A stretch of DNA of 64,000 nucleotides from Magnolia sinica (GCF_029962835.1 NC_080588.1:46483001-46547000), one strand, 5' to 3'. Shown: positions 10,364-21,005, counted from the stretch's first letter. Numbers and translations are program-made. Notes: generated from the letters alone by a model not told the origin.

Positions 10364-11010
10364 TTTTGCTAACTGACCCCATAGTGGTTTTTGGGTTTTA
10401 TTTGCTGGTTGTGATAATATCTTCTATATGAGATTGTCGAACTTCCATGTAGTAAAGGTTTATAAACTCATTTTCCATGAATTGTATTCAGATCCTACTC
10501 TGCACATAATTGGGCGGAAAGTCTCACCCTTTATATTTATTTCAGTCATATTCAATATTCAACAGGTATGTCCTAACTCATTTTCCATTTGTGGTGTCCT
10601 TTTCATTTTCCACATTTATCCAACAACAATTTTTTCACCAAATGATCATGTACATCCGCTATGTGGACATGTGCATACATAGTTGTCCTATAGATCACTA
10701 TTCATCTAGAAATAGTACTTTGGATGAGCTACAACTCTTTTTACTTGTCATGGTGAAAAAAATCAAATATGGTGAGTTGATCAAACACCGTATCAATCCA
10801 TTGGTTTATATTTCTTACGTCCTGGCAGTCGAAAGGGAGATTTCAAATGCATTGGGGAACTGTGTTAATGTAATATTTATTTTGACAAACTGTCTTGATG
10901 GTTTTTAAATCCACCTAGAGAAGTACATTCTTAACCCGAAGATTCAAGTACGGTTTTCAGAGATGATTTTATAGTATGTTGTATCCATAAGTGTAGGTGA
11001 GCTTTAGATC
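10364..11010. other. Unassigned
   Basis: Open frames up to 132 codons exist (10510-10908) but show no motif, no composition shift and no homology I recognise. This may be the upstream part of the Harbinger element whose coding remnants follow. Confidence 0.35.
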
Positions 11011-12005
11011 ATGGATAGCGACGATGACAACACTTTGGCCGATTCCGTTGTGGTTCTTGCGGTGGTCGCATACATTGATGTTGTTGGAAAATATTGTCGT
11101 CACTATATGTTTAGACAACCGGCGCATCAAGGGCATGACGAGCGACAAGATTTATCAACTCTATCATTCTTATAAGTGACAGGGACTATCTTACTCAGTT
11201 GAGGATGAAACGAGAAAGTTTCTTCTGATTATGTAACATATTACGTGAGAGGACGCAACTTCACGATACTCGTAACGTTAGTCTTGAGGAACAACTAGTC
11301 ATCTTCCTACATACAATTAGACATAATGTGCGTAATCGCATGATAAGACACATGTTCATATGTTCAGGTGAAATCGTAAGTCATCACTTTCACCGTGTGC
11401 TAGATGCGATAGTGTTTTTATACCTTGAATTTGTTAAGCAGGCCGGTACTAACACCCCCGCTGAGATTTAATCAAATCCCTACTGGGCCACTTATTTTCA
11501 AGTACCATTTTCCATGTAGGACTCTTTCGTTGTTATTTTGGAATAAGTTAACATGTTACATATTGTCTTGTGAATGAAATACAACATAATGCCAAATAGG
11601 ATTGTGTTGGTGCAATTGACGAGATGCATATTCCCGCTCATGTGGAAGCATCTCAGCACCCAAGCTTTCGCAACAACAAGGGTATCGTGTCTTAAAATGT
11701 ACTTGTTGCTTGTTCCTTTAACATGAATTTATATACGTGCTAGCCGGGTGGGAGGGTTTTGCTTTGAATGCAAGGGTCCTACATAACACTTTGACGCAAA
11801 GTGATGATCCACTACTCATCCCACAAGGTAATAGATTTTCACCAATAGTTCACAATGTTTTCCACCATAACATCATACTCAACACACTAATACCAAAACC
11901 ACAACTTTAACATAATGTAGGAAAATATTTCGTCGTTAATGTGGGATACGCTCACTCACCTGGCTTCATGGCGCCTTATCGCGACGTACATTTATTACAA
12001 TTATA
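11011..12005 (+). pseudogene. PIF/Harbinger DDE transposase (ALP1-like), broken
   Basis: A start near 11011 opens a frame of about 50 codons. After a shift near 11175, the typical N-terminal helix region appears: LRMKRESFF, a stop, then LCNILRE, RNVSLEEQLVIFLHTI and HHFHRVLDAI. The first catalytic block follows near 11600 (GAIDEMHIPAHV, retaining the aspartate), then GWEGFALNARVL near 11750. After an intron-like gap (11830-11915) comes VNVGYAHSPGFMAPYR. The family normally has VDAGY here, so the second catalytic aspartate appears to be asparagine. The third acidic block with its ERTFG-type motif is missing. Stops and frameshifts mean it cannot be active. Family assignment rests on several ordered motifs. 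Confidence 0.85.
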
Positions 12006-12111
12006 TCTCTCTAACTTATATCTATTCCAATATCATTTACTTACCAACTCCCCTCCTTGTATGTAGTCGCATTCGAGAGCAGAAAGATTACATGGTAAGC
12101 GAATAAAATGA

Positions 12112-12621
12112 ATGGACAATTTAATGGTGATCATAGGTTCAGACCATGCAACAGGCCGCTACACCCAAGGAAGCAGAAACATGGCCGCATCTTCATCTCG
12201 TATTCAACGAGATCTTAATGAAGCTTGGACAGACCTGGATGATGACACCGATGTGCCTATCGATATTTCTGAGGAAAATCTGGGGGATTCAACTAGAAAT
12301 TATCAATTTTCGAATGAAAGCCATCGGGCTTCAGGGAATCGCTCATTCCGCACCACTCCCAACCGAGCGACTGATTCTAATAGTAGTCGTGGTGGGAGTA
12401 CGACAACAAAAAAGATGCGATCTGCTCATCCCTGTGATGTCCTTGGCTTATCTCTATATGGTGTGGTAGATGCAATTGGCAAATTTGGACTTGGCAATTC
12501 AGTCAACCGCACAAGTAAAGTCCTAGACATCCTCGAAGAGGTTACGGGGCTGACCAACCATGAGTTCATCCAGGATGGTCAGCTTCTGAGTAAGGATAAA
12601 CATCTAGCATCCTTTTCGTAA
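12112..12621 (+). pseudogene. Harbinger-associated MYB/SANT-like protein, C-terminal part
   Basis: This is an open frame of 169 codons. Near the N-terminus it has a GSDHATGRYTQG segment, which matches the loop after the MYB/SANT-like domain of the L10-interacting MYB / Harbinger ORF1 type. The middle is serine-, asparagine- and threonine-rich. The C-terminus, VLDILEEVTGLTNHEF, resembles the helical tail of these proteins. The DNA-binding helices themselves are not present in frame upstream. PIF/Harbinger elements encode a MYB-like partner needed for transposase function, and this one sits about 100 bp downstream on the same strand. It is probably a truncated remnant. The start codon is the first in frame and is not otherwise supported. 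Confidence 0.6.
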
Positions 12622-12965
12622 GTCTTCGACCAGAGTGAAGGGTCGATTGGTTGAAAAAAACAGTATGATATGAATGGTAATGTTGGTGGGGATTCCACTT
12701 GATGGATATATCAACCTTAATTACGATATTATATAGGTGACTAAATTTGATGGGATATGTAACAACTATACTCGTATTTTTATTGAATTTGGTGACACCA
12801 TATTTTATGATTTTGGATATTCATACTCTATACCACATGCATGACAGTATGTTTTGGGTCATTCTACAATGCCCTTTAAAGTGCGATTAGATTTATATGC
12901 TTTTATATATATCCATTGTATAACATGCATAATTGCATATCTTGGATTTGTTTATGTGAATGCAG

Positions 12966-13255
12966 ATTGGTTCAAGTAAGTATTACGTCGTACTCATTGA
13001 TCGTCGACCTGGCATATATATGTCTTAGGATGAGGCATGATTGCCTGTAGAAGGATACAGTGGTGCTAGACATTGATCCTTCAAATCAATCAAAGATGCG
13101 ACTGCATGGTGGAATTCTAACCAAGCAAGTACAAGTAGTGAGATAATGACCCAAAGTTGTGATGACGTTGAAAAACCGACCTATGCCACTAATTCCATCG
13201 AAGATATTTCTAGATCTATGGTGCCCCCACGTATGACTAGGAAAGAGTGGCTGCA
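12966..13255 (+). pseudogene. RNase H1 hybrid-binding / viroplasmin-like domain remnant
   Basis: In one plus frame the sequence reads SKYYVVLIDRRPGIYMS, a stop, then DEA, a stop, LPVEGYSGARH, a stop, and SFKSIKDATAWW. This order (YYVV, GR.PGIY, W-to-stop, V.G..GA..KSF, A..W) is that of the small N-terminal hybrid-binding domain of eukaryotic RNase H1, also called the caulimovirus viroplasmin domain. Three in-frame stops show it is dead. A polar tail of about 40 residues follows. No RNase H catalytic core is visible downstream. It lies 345 bp after the MYB-like remnant, so it could be a third piece of the same element, a neighbouring gene or a pararetrovirus-like relic. Confidence 0.65.
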
Positions 13256-14543
13256 TTAGTAATTGGCATCCTGGTTACATTCTTCATATTATATATAATC
13301 ATTGAGATATAGGAAATGTGTTCCACCACTTGTTCTAACACAGTTGTTGATAGACATCAGATAGTTGATTCTAGTAACATTTTTCTTTGGTATGTATAAC
13401 TCAGGGATATTTATATGTTTTAACTTTATAGAAATATGTATGTACTAAATACTAGCTGATCTATTTCCAGTAACATGTGTTTTCATCTGCTCATGCATTA
13501 CATTCTTTTAACCATTGCCCAATAGTGGGGAGTGAAAATGGAGTTCATAGCATTTGGACCGGCTATGAGAAGACAACTTTCCAAGGACCAGGTATGATGT
13601 TCTGAAATCCTATCGATTATATTATAAGTATATATAATATGTGCACGCATGTGTAGATATACGAGTCGATCAATTGCATGAGAATGACTACCGGATCAGC
13701 GGAGGATCACGTGTTAAATTGGTATGTTTAATTTTTTTTTCCTTCTCTCAATACAAATCATCACATACTGACATATCCCGTCTTTAATAGGTAGTACACA
13801 TGATCTGGTAGAAGCATATGAAGATGTTTACTGGGTCAATGTAGGATGGTTTTAATGTTAAACCATATATTCTCGTCCTCAGGTTTGACATGACTTTCAC
13901 CAAATATCTACATATTCATAATTTGTGCCTAATTTAATTGAGTAAACAATTTGGGATTGATTGCTTGATTCTACATCCTTCCACAGTAAGGTCATGTAAC
14001 ATACAACCACGTAAGCCTACATCCAAGTCAAGGTCTTGATTCTCTCGGCATGTGTAAGTTTTAGCGAAGGGACCGGTAGATTTATATCAATTTCTTTTCT
14101 TTATTTCTTTATTTATTTCTTTCTTTCTTTTTCTTTTTCTTTTTTTTTTTTTTGCAGAATTCTTACCAAGATGAAAAAAAACAGGATAGTAATTCGACAT
14201 TTATTTCGTATTGCTTTTGCAGAGAACATTTTATTTTTCCAGATGAAGATCCGTGAGGTGGCAGTCTCAATCTAATTAATCACCATGACATAAATATTAT
14301 GGTCGTCTAGTAGGGGAGAGTGACAAAACATGAAAGAAGTTGAGGAATTTTTTGTGGATATTTCAGGAGTTGATATGATTCGAGCATATAACATATTTGT
14401 TGAGTCTAGGATAGGTATCAGTGGAAGAATCAATGCCTTTTGTGGTAATATTTCAACTTATGTTAGACAGATGTTAACATCCATATCTAGCTTATTTTCC
14501 ATGTCCATATAAGGATGGGTTGGTGAGCAACATGCCAAATTGC
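13256..14543. other. Unassigned, possibly the 3' part of the Harbinger region
   Basis: Short open frames at 14036-14275 and 14330-14512 have no motifs; the first spans a T-rich tract (14096-14155) ending in TTTGCAG, an intron-like acceptor. I could not find matching terminal inverted repeats for the Harbinger element, so its borders are unknown. Confidence 0.35.
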
Positions 14544-14631
14544 ATGCCCCACCTCACCAATGAAGCTCGGCTTGTAAGAGGTCCAAACGCAAATGCCCCG
14601 CCTCACCAATCAAGCTCGGCTTGTAAGAGGA
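14544..14631. repeat. Two copies of a ~38-bp unit
   Basis: ATGCCCCACCTCACCAATGA with GCTCGGCTTGTAAGAGG at 14544-14581 recurs with two changes at 14594-14631, separated by 12 bases. Function is unknown. Confidence 0.85.
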
Positions 14632-14844
14632 GCCTTGAGCAGATGCCATTGATCAGTTTTTGCGAATAGGAAAGAGGGGGTCCTCAGATGAGGCTAATGG
14701 TGGGGCACATATGGTAGAAAGAGTGAGAGTCTCAAATGCTATGAGGACCGGGTAAGTAGGAAAAGTGTAACACACGAGTTCACCGTAAAACCATTCTTAA
14801 GCCAACACTGTAAGCACGGGAAGCTGATTGTGTACTGAGTAAAC
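14632..14844. other. Unassigned spacer
   Basis: Nothing recognisable between the short duplication and the MITE. Confidence 0.35.
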
Positions 14845-15262
14845 TCTGTGCAGTGCACCTTGATTTATGTATTTTATCCACTCTGTCCAATCATTTTACC
14901 AAATAATTTTAGGGATTGAGCACAGAAATGAATCATATCTTAAGTTCAAGTGGACCACACCACAGATAATGGTTCTAAATTGAATGTCTACTGTTGAAAA
15001 ATTCTTGGGGTCACAGAAGTTTCGGATGAAGCTGATATTTATGTTTTATCTTCATCCATGAACATATGATCTTATGAATAGGTTAGATGACAAACAAACA
15101 TCACTGTGAGCCCTGGAAAGGTTTCAATGGTGGAAATCATTATTCCCATTGTTTCATGTGGTGTGGTCCACCTGAGCTCTTGATAGGCTTAAATTTTGGA
15201 CTCAACCCCCAAAATGAGATGGAAAAACGGATGGACAGTGTGGATAAACTACATACATTCAT
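14845..15262. mobile_element. Palindromic MITE, truncated at its right end
   Basis: The left side reads GTGCACCTTGATTTATGTAT, TTATCCACTCTGTCCAATCA and CAAGTGGACCACACC. The right side mirrors this as GGTGTGGTCCACCTGAG, GGATGGACAGTGTGGATAAA and ACATACATTCATG. The inside is the family's GGGGTCACAGAAGTTTCGG and ATGAATAGGTTAGATG blocks. The element ends abruptly where Copia sequence begins, so the junction is a deletion or an insertion border. Confidence 0.75.
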
Positions 15263-16236
15263 GTCGTTGCATTAAGCATCCCTATTTGCTTCCTTTCTTT
15301 AATTTGCTACTTAATCATCCAATTTCGCATTTATCTGGGTCATGTTTCTATTTCATTTGCCTATCTTATGACGACACTTGTCATCCATTGCAATGTTGTC
15401 ATTCTTTCCACTGAGGCTCCTAAAGCAGTCCTTCCGTTTGACAACTCTAACATTTATGAGATGAATTTGGACTACCTCCCCGGTCAGTGAGACGAGGATA
15501 ATGTTGAAGAAGAGGAAGCGCCAATGCCTACGGATACATCTATGGACAATATATTTGCGGAGTTAGAATCAGATGATGAGGCGGATCTTGACTTTCAATC
15601 GTCTTAATTTGATATTCGCCTTGGATCTTTAGGGGAGAAGGTGGTTGAATTGAAAGTTACACAGGACAATCTGGCTGAGAGTCATAGGTCTTCAATGAAG
15701 TAAATGCGAAAATATTTTCATCGCATTACTAAAGGACTTTACTAGATTGACCTGTCTATCCCACCTCCTCCTTCCTCTAGTTTAGACTAGCTTGATTTGA
15801 TTTTATTTTAGATTGTATAACTTTAACTAGTGCTTGGGTTGTATTACTTAGATCATACTCTTGGATATTGCTTTCTTAATATTATCCATACTCCTGATTG
15901 ACTCTTAATCGTGTTGCTTATCTTGTCATTCAATTATCTGTTTATCTCATCATTTTGCCTTCCTTTGTCAACTAGTGACAAAAAGGGGGAGATATTTATG
16001 GTTATGATTGAATGAAATGCTGGATTATGGATTGTGTGGATTAAATGTTTGAAAATGTTTGTTAATATAAGTATTCTACACAAGGCCAAGCACAGATTGA
16101 GGGGGAGTAGATTTTGTGCTGATATTGAGGGAGAGTATGTGAATTTTATTAATACAGCATTGCAAGCAAAGTAGAAATTTTGTATTTGTATTTTGTTCTA
16201 AATATGTTTTGTCATGAATTTGACAAAGGGGGAGAT
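15263..16236 (+). pseudogene. SIRE-like Copia: 3' internal region with downstream-ORF remnant
   Basis: From 15263 the sequence aligns to the minus-strand Copia at 28.2-28.75 kb. It encodes the same C-terminal segment: a hydrophobic part with FRIYLGH, then TEAPKAVLPFDNSN, EMNLDYLPGQ and an acidic tail with EEEEAPMPTDTSMDNIF and DDEADLDFQSS (stop at about 15607). One in-frame stop and substitutions are present. The part N-terminal to about residue 60 of the partner is missing. After 15790 comes the non-coding 3' region with AAAAAGGGGGAGA (15979) and GAGGGGGAGTAG repeats, then the polypurine tract. Gag and pol are absent, so only the 3' end of the element survives here. Confidence 0.75.
16225..16236 (+). 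other. Polypurine tract of the plus-strand Copia
   Basis: AAAGGGGGAGAT directly precedes the LTR start TGTAAGTG. The same tract is found in mirror orientation at 27729-27740 for the minus-strand copy. Confidence 0.85.
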
Positions 16237-16619
16237 TGTAAGTGTTGTGATGTATAAAGCACTCTTATTTGTCAAATTTCTATGGAGCAAAACAGCTTAT
16301 GATGTGGTTCACACAAGTGATGGAAAGTTCACCTTCAAGTGAATCAAGATGGAAAGTTCACCTTCAAGATCAATGCACGAAGTTGGAAATTGCAAGTTTA
16401 AGAAAAAGACATGAAGATGGTTACTTCAAGTTCAATATATTCAAGCTCTACTTCACTTCAAGTTCAAGATCAAGCTACAACTATAAGTTTACTTCGAGTA
16501 GAAGATCCACTGAACACTACTGAAGATTCAAGTAGAAGTTTCAAGGTATATACTTCAATGTCCAATAATTTCAGGTATAATTGATCCTAAAGAGACCTTA
16601 CACTTAGGTTTTTTCAAAT

Positions 16620-16990
16620 GCTAAACATATATGAGTTTTTATACTTTGGCTAGGTTTTAGTTCGACTAGTCTAAGCCTTAGTTTGACTAGTCCAAGCTTT
16701 GGTTCAACCAGTCTAGGGAAAGTTTCAACCAGTCCAAGATTTGAACTGAAAAATGGATTTTTTCTGTTGGTTCCTCAACCAGTCAAAGGGTGCTCGAGTC
16801 GAAGTCCAGCAACCATTTCAAGGCACCCTCGACCAGTCGAAGGCTATGCTCGACTAGTCGACTAGGGCCCTCGACCAATCGAGCAAGGCCTTCGACCAGT
16901 CGAAGAACGGTTTTATCCGATCGCGCATAAAATTTGAAATTTGGTTGATTCTTAGACGAGTCGAAGGAGACCTTAGACTAGTCGAAGCAA
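16620..16990 (+). repeat. CGACTAGTCG palindrome cluster in the Copia U3
   Basis: About eleven imperfect copies of (T/C)TCGAC(T/C)AGTCGA(A/G) occur in 370 bases, spaced 15-40 bases apart, ending just upstream of the TATA box. The core is palindromic. The repetition suggests an enhancer-like array; protein binding is an inference. Confidence 0.85.
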
Positions 16991-17003
16991 CAACTTTTTA
17001 GCT

Positions 17004-17012
17004 GATAAATAG
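17004..17012 (+). promoter_or_regulatory. Probable TATA box of the Copia LTR
   Basis: GATAAATAG followed by AGGCCTTTTCTC, at the position where the minus-strand copies have CTATAAATA. Transcription would start about 30 bases downstream. Confidence 0.7.
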
Positions 17013-17994
17013 AGGCCTTTTCTCACTCTGAAATTACTCATTCAAGCCACAAAAAGCCTTTACTTTGAGAGAGAAAAGTCCCCATCTTCTTCAAGCTATT
17101 GCACGATATTTTAAATCCTTTTTAATATAGCTTTTTGTTTTTGTAATTCCTTAATCTCTTTTATGAATTTTATGTTATAAAGGGAGTTTATGCTCTTCTT
17201 TGTGAGATCTAAGGAATTATACTGTTTTTTGTGAGATCTAATTAATTCAAACAAGTAGCCTAAGGTTTGAATTACTTTAAAATCAATTTAGAACCTAGAA
17301 CCCTTGATTGTGCTATTGGACATTGAACATTTCTACATCAAGTGAAGTGGTTCTACGGACTACATCAAAGAGTGCCTTCAGAAGAAGATAAGTATTATTC
17401 TTTATTCATTTTTGGTTTGTTTAAGATATCCAGGAAATCTCATGTATTGGTTTTGACTAAGATAACCAGAAAATCTCAGCGTAGGGTTTTTATTGTGATA
17501 GCCCTTCTAAAATCACAACTGTATAGGTTTTAAAGTGAACCTGAGAAAACCTTGATTATTAGTGAACGCCAATATCACATGGGTTGTGATTATTGAGAGT
17601 GGAGTAGGTGTAGCTGTTTGAGAACAGTTGGTGTACACACCGAACCACTATAACTCCTGGCGTTTTGTGGTGAATGGTTGTAATTCTTTTATGTACATGT
17701 GGTGAATGCTTGTAATAGATAGCTTTCTTTCCTTTTCCTCTTTTTTTAGTTTGTGATCTTGATCTTACTAAGTTCATGAAATCAGGTTATCCTACCTAAA
17801 ACCTTGGTTTTTGGTGTAAGGTTGTTCTATGAACACAGTTTGAATCAATTTCTCAATACTATTACAATTGAGATCTCTGATTAGTTCTGATCTATTAATC
17901 TTTCAGTTCTTTAATTTTTAAATTGGCATAGTCCTATTCACCACAAACCACCCCCCACACCCCCCCCCCAAGGATTAATAACTCGCCTCTTTCA

Positions 17995-18019
17995 GTTCTC
18001 CTGTCCTAAAAGGATCTGA
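17995..18019. other. Flank of the plus-strand Copia LTR
   Basis: GTTCT (17995-17999) should be the target duplication, but the partner is missing because the 5' part of the element is lost. Confidence 0.4.
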
Positions 18020-18430
18020 ATCAATCCCATTAAGGTGGGCCAGTAATAGAGCAACCAAGAAACTCAAGACATCCAATCATGATAGAATAGCTAAGAAGAA
18101 TGGTGGAACCAAGACATTAAGTGGACCACAAAGTGGGGATTGAACATCCACCATTAAAAATTCTTGGGAGCTGTAGAAGTTTCGGATCAAGCTTATATTT
18201 GTATTTTCACTTCATCCAGATCTACATGACCTTATGAATAGGTTGGATGGTAAAAACACATCACGTTAGCCCCTAGAAAGGTTTCAACGGTGAGTACCAT
18301 TATCACTTCAGCTTCCTTTGGTGTGGTCCACTGGAGCTATGGACCTCCCTCATTTTTAGTATCATGCCCCCACGATGGGCATCATAAATCTATGCCTGGA
18401 TGGATTACCGTCCATCTGGGTGGGGGTAGG
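18020..18430. mobile_element. MITE of the GTGGTCCAC palindromic family
   Basis: It contains AAGTGGACCACAAAGTGG, GAACATCCACCATTAAAAAT, ATGAATAGGTTGGATGG, GGTTTCAACGGTGAG and GTGTGGTCCACTGGAGC, in the order seen at 14845-15262. Both ends are degraded. Confidence 0.7.
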
Positions 18431-19030
18431 ACATAATCTTCTTCCTTTTTAATCCTTCCTAAATGGAATTGGAAGGGCAATTAATGCCATTCCACATTGC
18501 CAAAACTTGACATTGTTATAATCAATGTCAACCAGAACCATGGCCCAATGAGAAGAAAAGAGAAAGCAATGACAGATGGAATGGATTTTGGAATAAAAAC
18601 AGGGATTTCGAGAGAAGCTCACCCACAGCAGGAGAGATATGCCTGAAATCCTTCAAAGATTCAGAGCTCACCCACAAGCGGAAGAAGAAAATGAGAAACC
18701 ATGCAAAGGCAGAGGGCGTCATTCGAAATAGGATTTGGAAATCCCTCTTCTGAAATGAGATCTTACTTTCAAATCTGCAAATTGTGAGTTTTTCACAATT
18801 TAACACATCAACTACAGTAATAGACATACATTTAAGGTACCATTTACTGAATGATTAAGATAGTTTTATATAGGAAAACATATAAATATTAACCATTAAC
18901 AACTAGACCTATTATTTAGATGGTCTGGATAACTCTATATCAATGCCACTAGTATTATGAATGAGTCACCACTATTTTACATCAAACACAAAACTCACAT
19001 ATTGCATCTGTATAATAAATAACGTCACTT
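18431..19030. other. Unassigned
   Basis: A 99-codon open frame on the minus strand (18528-18827) has no recognisable motif and a biased hydrophobic/serine composition; I do not call it a gene. No other feature is visible. Confidence 0.35.
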
Positions 19031-19151
19031 GCACTTTGGACCCATTTCTCAATATCATTTTAGGGTCGATCCCAAAAACTGAGATCTATATAAATCTCGA
19101 GTGGACCACACCATAGGAAAATAGTACAAACTGAATGTCCACCATTAAAAA
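19031..19151. mobile_element. MITE fragment (left arm only)
   Basis: TTTAGGGTCGATCCC, CTCGAGTGGACCACACCATA and GAATGTCCACCATTAAAA follow the left-arm order of the palindromic MITEs, then stop where a different element end begins. Confidence 0.65.
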
Positions 19152-19266
19152 CCGAAGCTTTGGCTACGAATTATTGTGTTTACGCTATGGATTTTAACCG
19201 ATGGCTAAAAGCCGTAGCTGAAACAGGCACAGGTCCATTGGCTTTGTCCTATTTTTTAGTAGTGTA
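19152..19266. mobile_element. Right-end fragment of a CACTA-like element
   Basis: The fragment ends CCTATTTTTTAGTAGTG, whose reverse complement CACTACTAAAAAATAGG resembles a CACTA-type terminus. It contains inverted short motifs (CCGAAGCTTTGGCTACG and GGCTAAAAGCCGTAGCTG) like subterminal repeats. No matching left end is visible, so it is a fragment or a very short derivative. Confidence 0.5.
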
Positions 19267-20034
19267 ATAGCACTATCTTAGCTTCGCCAATCTGTCATAT
19301 AAACTTAGATTAATAATCACTCAGGTAATCAAACATATCAATTGCATTACATTAGATTAGGCTATTGCAGTTTGTTGTTGAAGTCGTGTGATGAGGGAGT
19401 ATTGGCATTTACGAAATAGGTATTGAAGTCGCTTATGAGAGAGTGCTGGATTATAAGGGGAATACATCATTTCATAATCTTATTCATGCATTTAAAATGA
19501 GTATTTAGGAAGTGTTTGTTTACCTGCTTTATCATTACCTATACTGATTTAGTTGATAATATGAGTAACTTACAAATGGAACCACTAAGTTAGGTACTCG
19601 TTCCCACCTGGGACAGTGCTTTAAAACACCAACCTGGTTATATTATTGATGCAGGTATTATTGAGATTTCAAATAGGCGGGCTTAAATCGGACTGCACCA
19701 CCGCTGTTATGTTTTGGAGGATTAGGCAAAATTTGAAAACTTTATACTATAATCGTTTTTGGGTATGTATATTGTGGCTTGTATAATTTCCATTTGGGCG
19801 AACACCACTTTTAGAATTGTACATTTTGAATATTCGCTATATATTTTTGGGTTTAATTATCTCTACTTAACTTTTGATACCATTGATTTAAAGATAGGCT
19901 GATTTTGATCATATGTGAATGTTAACCGCATTATGTAGGGATGTGGAGCTCGCCCATGTGCGTTTTCTCTAGGTTTACACCTAAGAACTCGGAATCAGAC
20001 TCTCCGTACTCTGGTGCCGATTTTTGGGGTATGA
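19267..20034 (+). mobile_element. Probable 5' LTR (3' portion) of a non-coding LTR element
   Basis: The segment ends GATTTTTGGGGTATGATA immediately before a tRNA-Met-type primer site at 20037. The last 150 bases contain AACTCGGAATCAGACTCTCCG and CGTACTCTGGTGCC, in the style of Gypsy LTR ends. The left border is not defined because the proposed 3' LTR at 22713 does not obviously align with this part. Confidence 0.5.
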
Positions 20035-20036
20035 TA

Positions 20037-20049
20037 AGTTGGTATCAGA
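20037..20049 (+). other. Primer-binding site, tRNA-iMet type
   Basis: AGTTGGTATCAGAGCAGAG at 20035-20053 contains TGGTATCAGAGC, complementary to the 3' end of initiator tRNA-Met and used by many plant LTR retrotransposons. Confidence 0.8.
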
Positions 20050-20574
20050 GCAGAGTATTAAGATAAGCAGGACCTTGAGAATGATTACTATATAAACCAC
20101 AATAACTAGGTGTTGAGACACTTAAAATTAGAAGTTCGAACCATAAGGGGATCTTCCTAGTTTTAAGAGTATCCGACAGTGTAAGAAATCTAGTAAATTA
20201 GGAACAATGAACCCTAGAACCAAAACCCCCGACTTGCTATGATTCTAAACTTAAACTTATAAATGATGAACAATAGGATCAAATCCATGATTTTATGCTT
20301 CTTCCATACCTAAGTCTAGAAATCTAAACATAAGCACCACTCCGATTAGTTTTATCACATACGAAGTGTTTGGGTGCATGTAATTCCAACTTAGAACGAG
20401 TAAATTCAGTGAACTGTAGCTCTAGGGAGTAAGATTTAGCGTATGGTTTCAAAGAATAAGTAGGATGGGTGATCTGGGCTTGGTAGAAACCCAACCAACA
20501 AGTGCAAAGTTCAACTTTTACAAAAATGTATTAAAGATCAGTGCCACCAAGTGATAGTTAAGAAAATTTATAAA

Positions 20575-20699
20575 AATAGGAGAAATGAATGAATTTAAAA
20601 AATAAAATAATGAATGAATAAAAAAATGATGATGAATGAAATGAATGGATGAATGAGAAATGAGGAATGAATAAAGAAAGAAAGAAAAAAAAATAAAAA

Positions 20700-20700
<1 letters not shown>
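20575..20700. repeat. Low-complexity (GAATGAAT)-type tract
   Basis: Purine-rich sequence made of imperfect ATGAATGA and AAAGAAAG repeats. It gives rise to long but meaningless open frames on the minus strand. Confidence 0.85.

Positions 20701-20704
<4 letters not shown>

Positions 20705-20743
<39 letters not shown>
20705..20743. repeat. (TA)n microsatellite
   Basis: An uninterrupted run of about 39 bases of alternating T and A. Confidence 0.95.
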
Positions 20744-20747
<4 letters not shown>

Positions 20748-20779
20748 GATTCTACTGAACCTAAAAAAAATATTGCGGT

Positions 20780-21005
20780 AGCTCCAACACTGGAGTGGGG
20801 GTGCCACTGCCGGAATCGGACAGGTAGCAACGACTCCACTGCCAGATTCGACAGACAGCGGCGGCGCCACCATCGGAGCAATTACTCCACCACCAGATTC
20901 CCCAGAGAGCGACCTCTTCACCACCAAAGTGGTGGAAAATGGTGACTCCACCACTAGAGTGGTGAACAGCGGCGGCTTCACCACCGGAATTGGACATACA
21001 GAGGC
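20780..21005. repeat. GC-rich minisatellite, ~30-bp units
   Basis: About seven degenerate units share CTCCACCACCAGATTC, GACAGCGGCGGC and CACCACC...GTGGTG elements. This block is strikingly more GC-rich than its AT-rich surroundings. The unit length is near a multiple of three and both strands stay open for over 70 codons, so a repeat-bearing coding origin is possible but unproven. Confidence 0.75.

Larger units (their letters stand above)
16237..17994 (+). mobile_element. 3' LTR of the plus-strand SIRE-like Copia
   Basis: It begins TGTAAGTG after the polypurine tract and ends CTCTTTCA. The 1758-bp length matches the two minus-strand LTRs (1762 and 1730 bp), which share its blocks throughout: the CAAGTGGAAAGTTCACCTTC region, the CGACTAGTCG cluster, the TATA box, TTTGAGAGAGAAAAGTC, and GGCATAGTCCTATTCACC near the end. 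The last 50 bases carry a poly-C expansion (17951-17969) that the other copies lack. The 5' partner is not in the window. Confidence 0.85.

Noticed and set aside
10510..10908. 132-codon open frame
   Set aside because: No motif, no codon-bias signal, no start context, and it overlaps another open frame; probably chance in AT-rich DNA.
20558..20997. Overlapping minus-strand frames of 107, 129 and 78 codons
   Set aside because: They are produced by the (TA)n run, the GAATGAAT tract and the minisatellite; all three frames are open because of the repeats.
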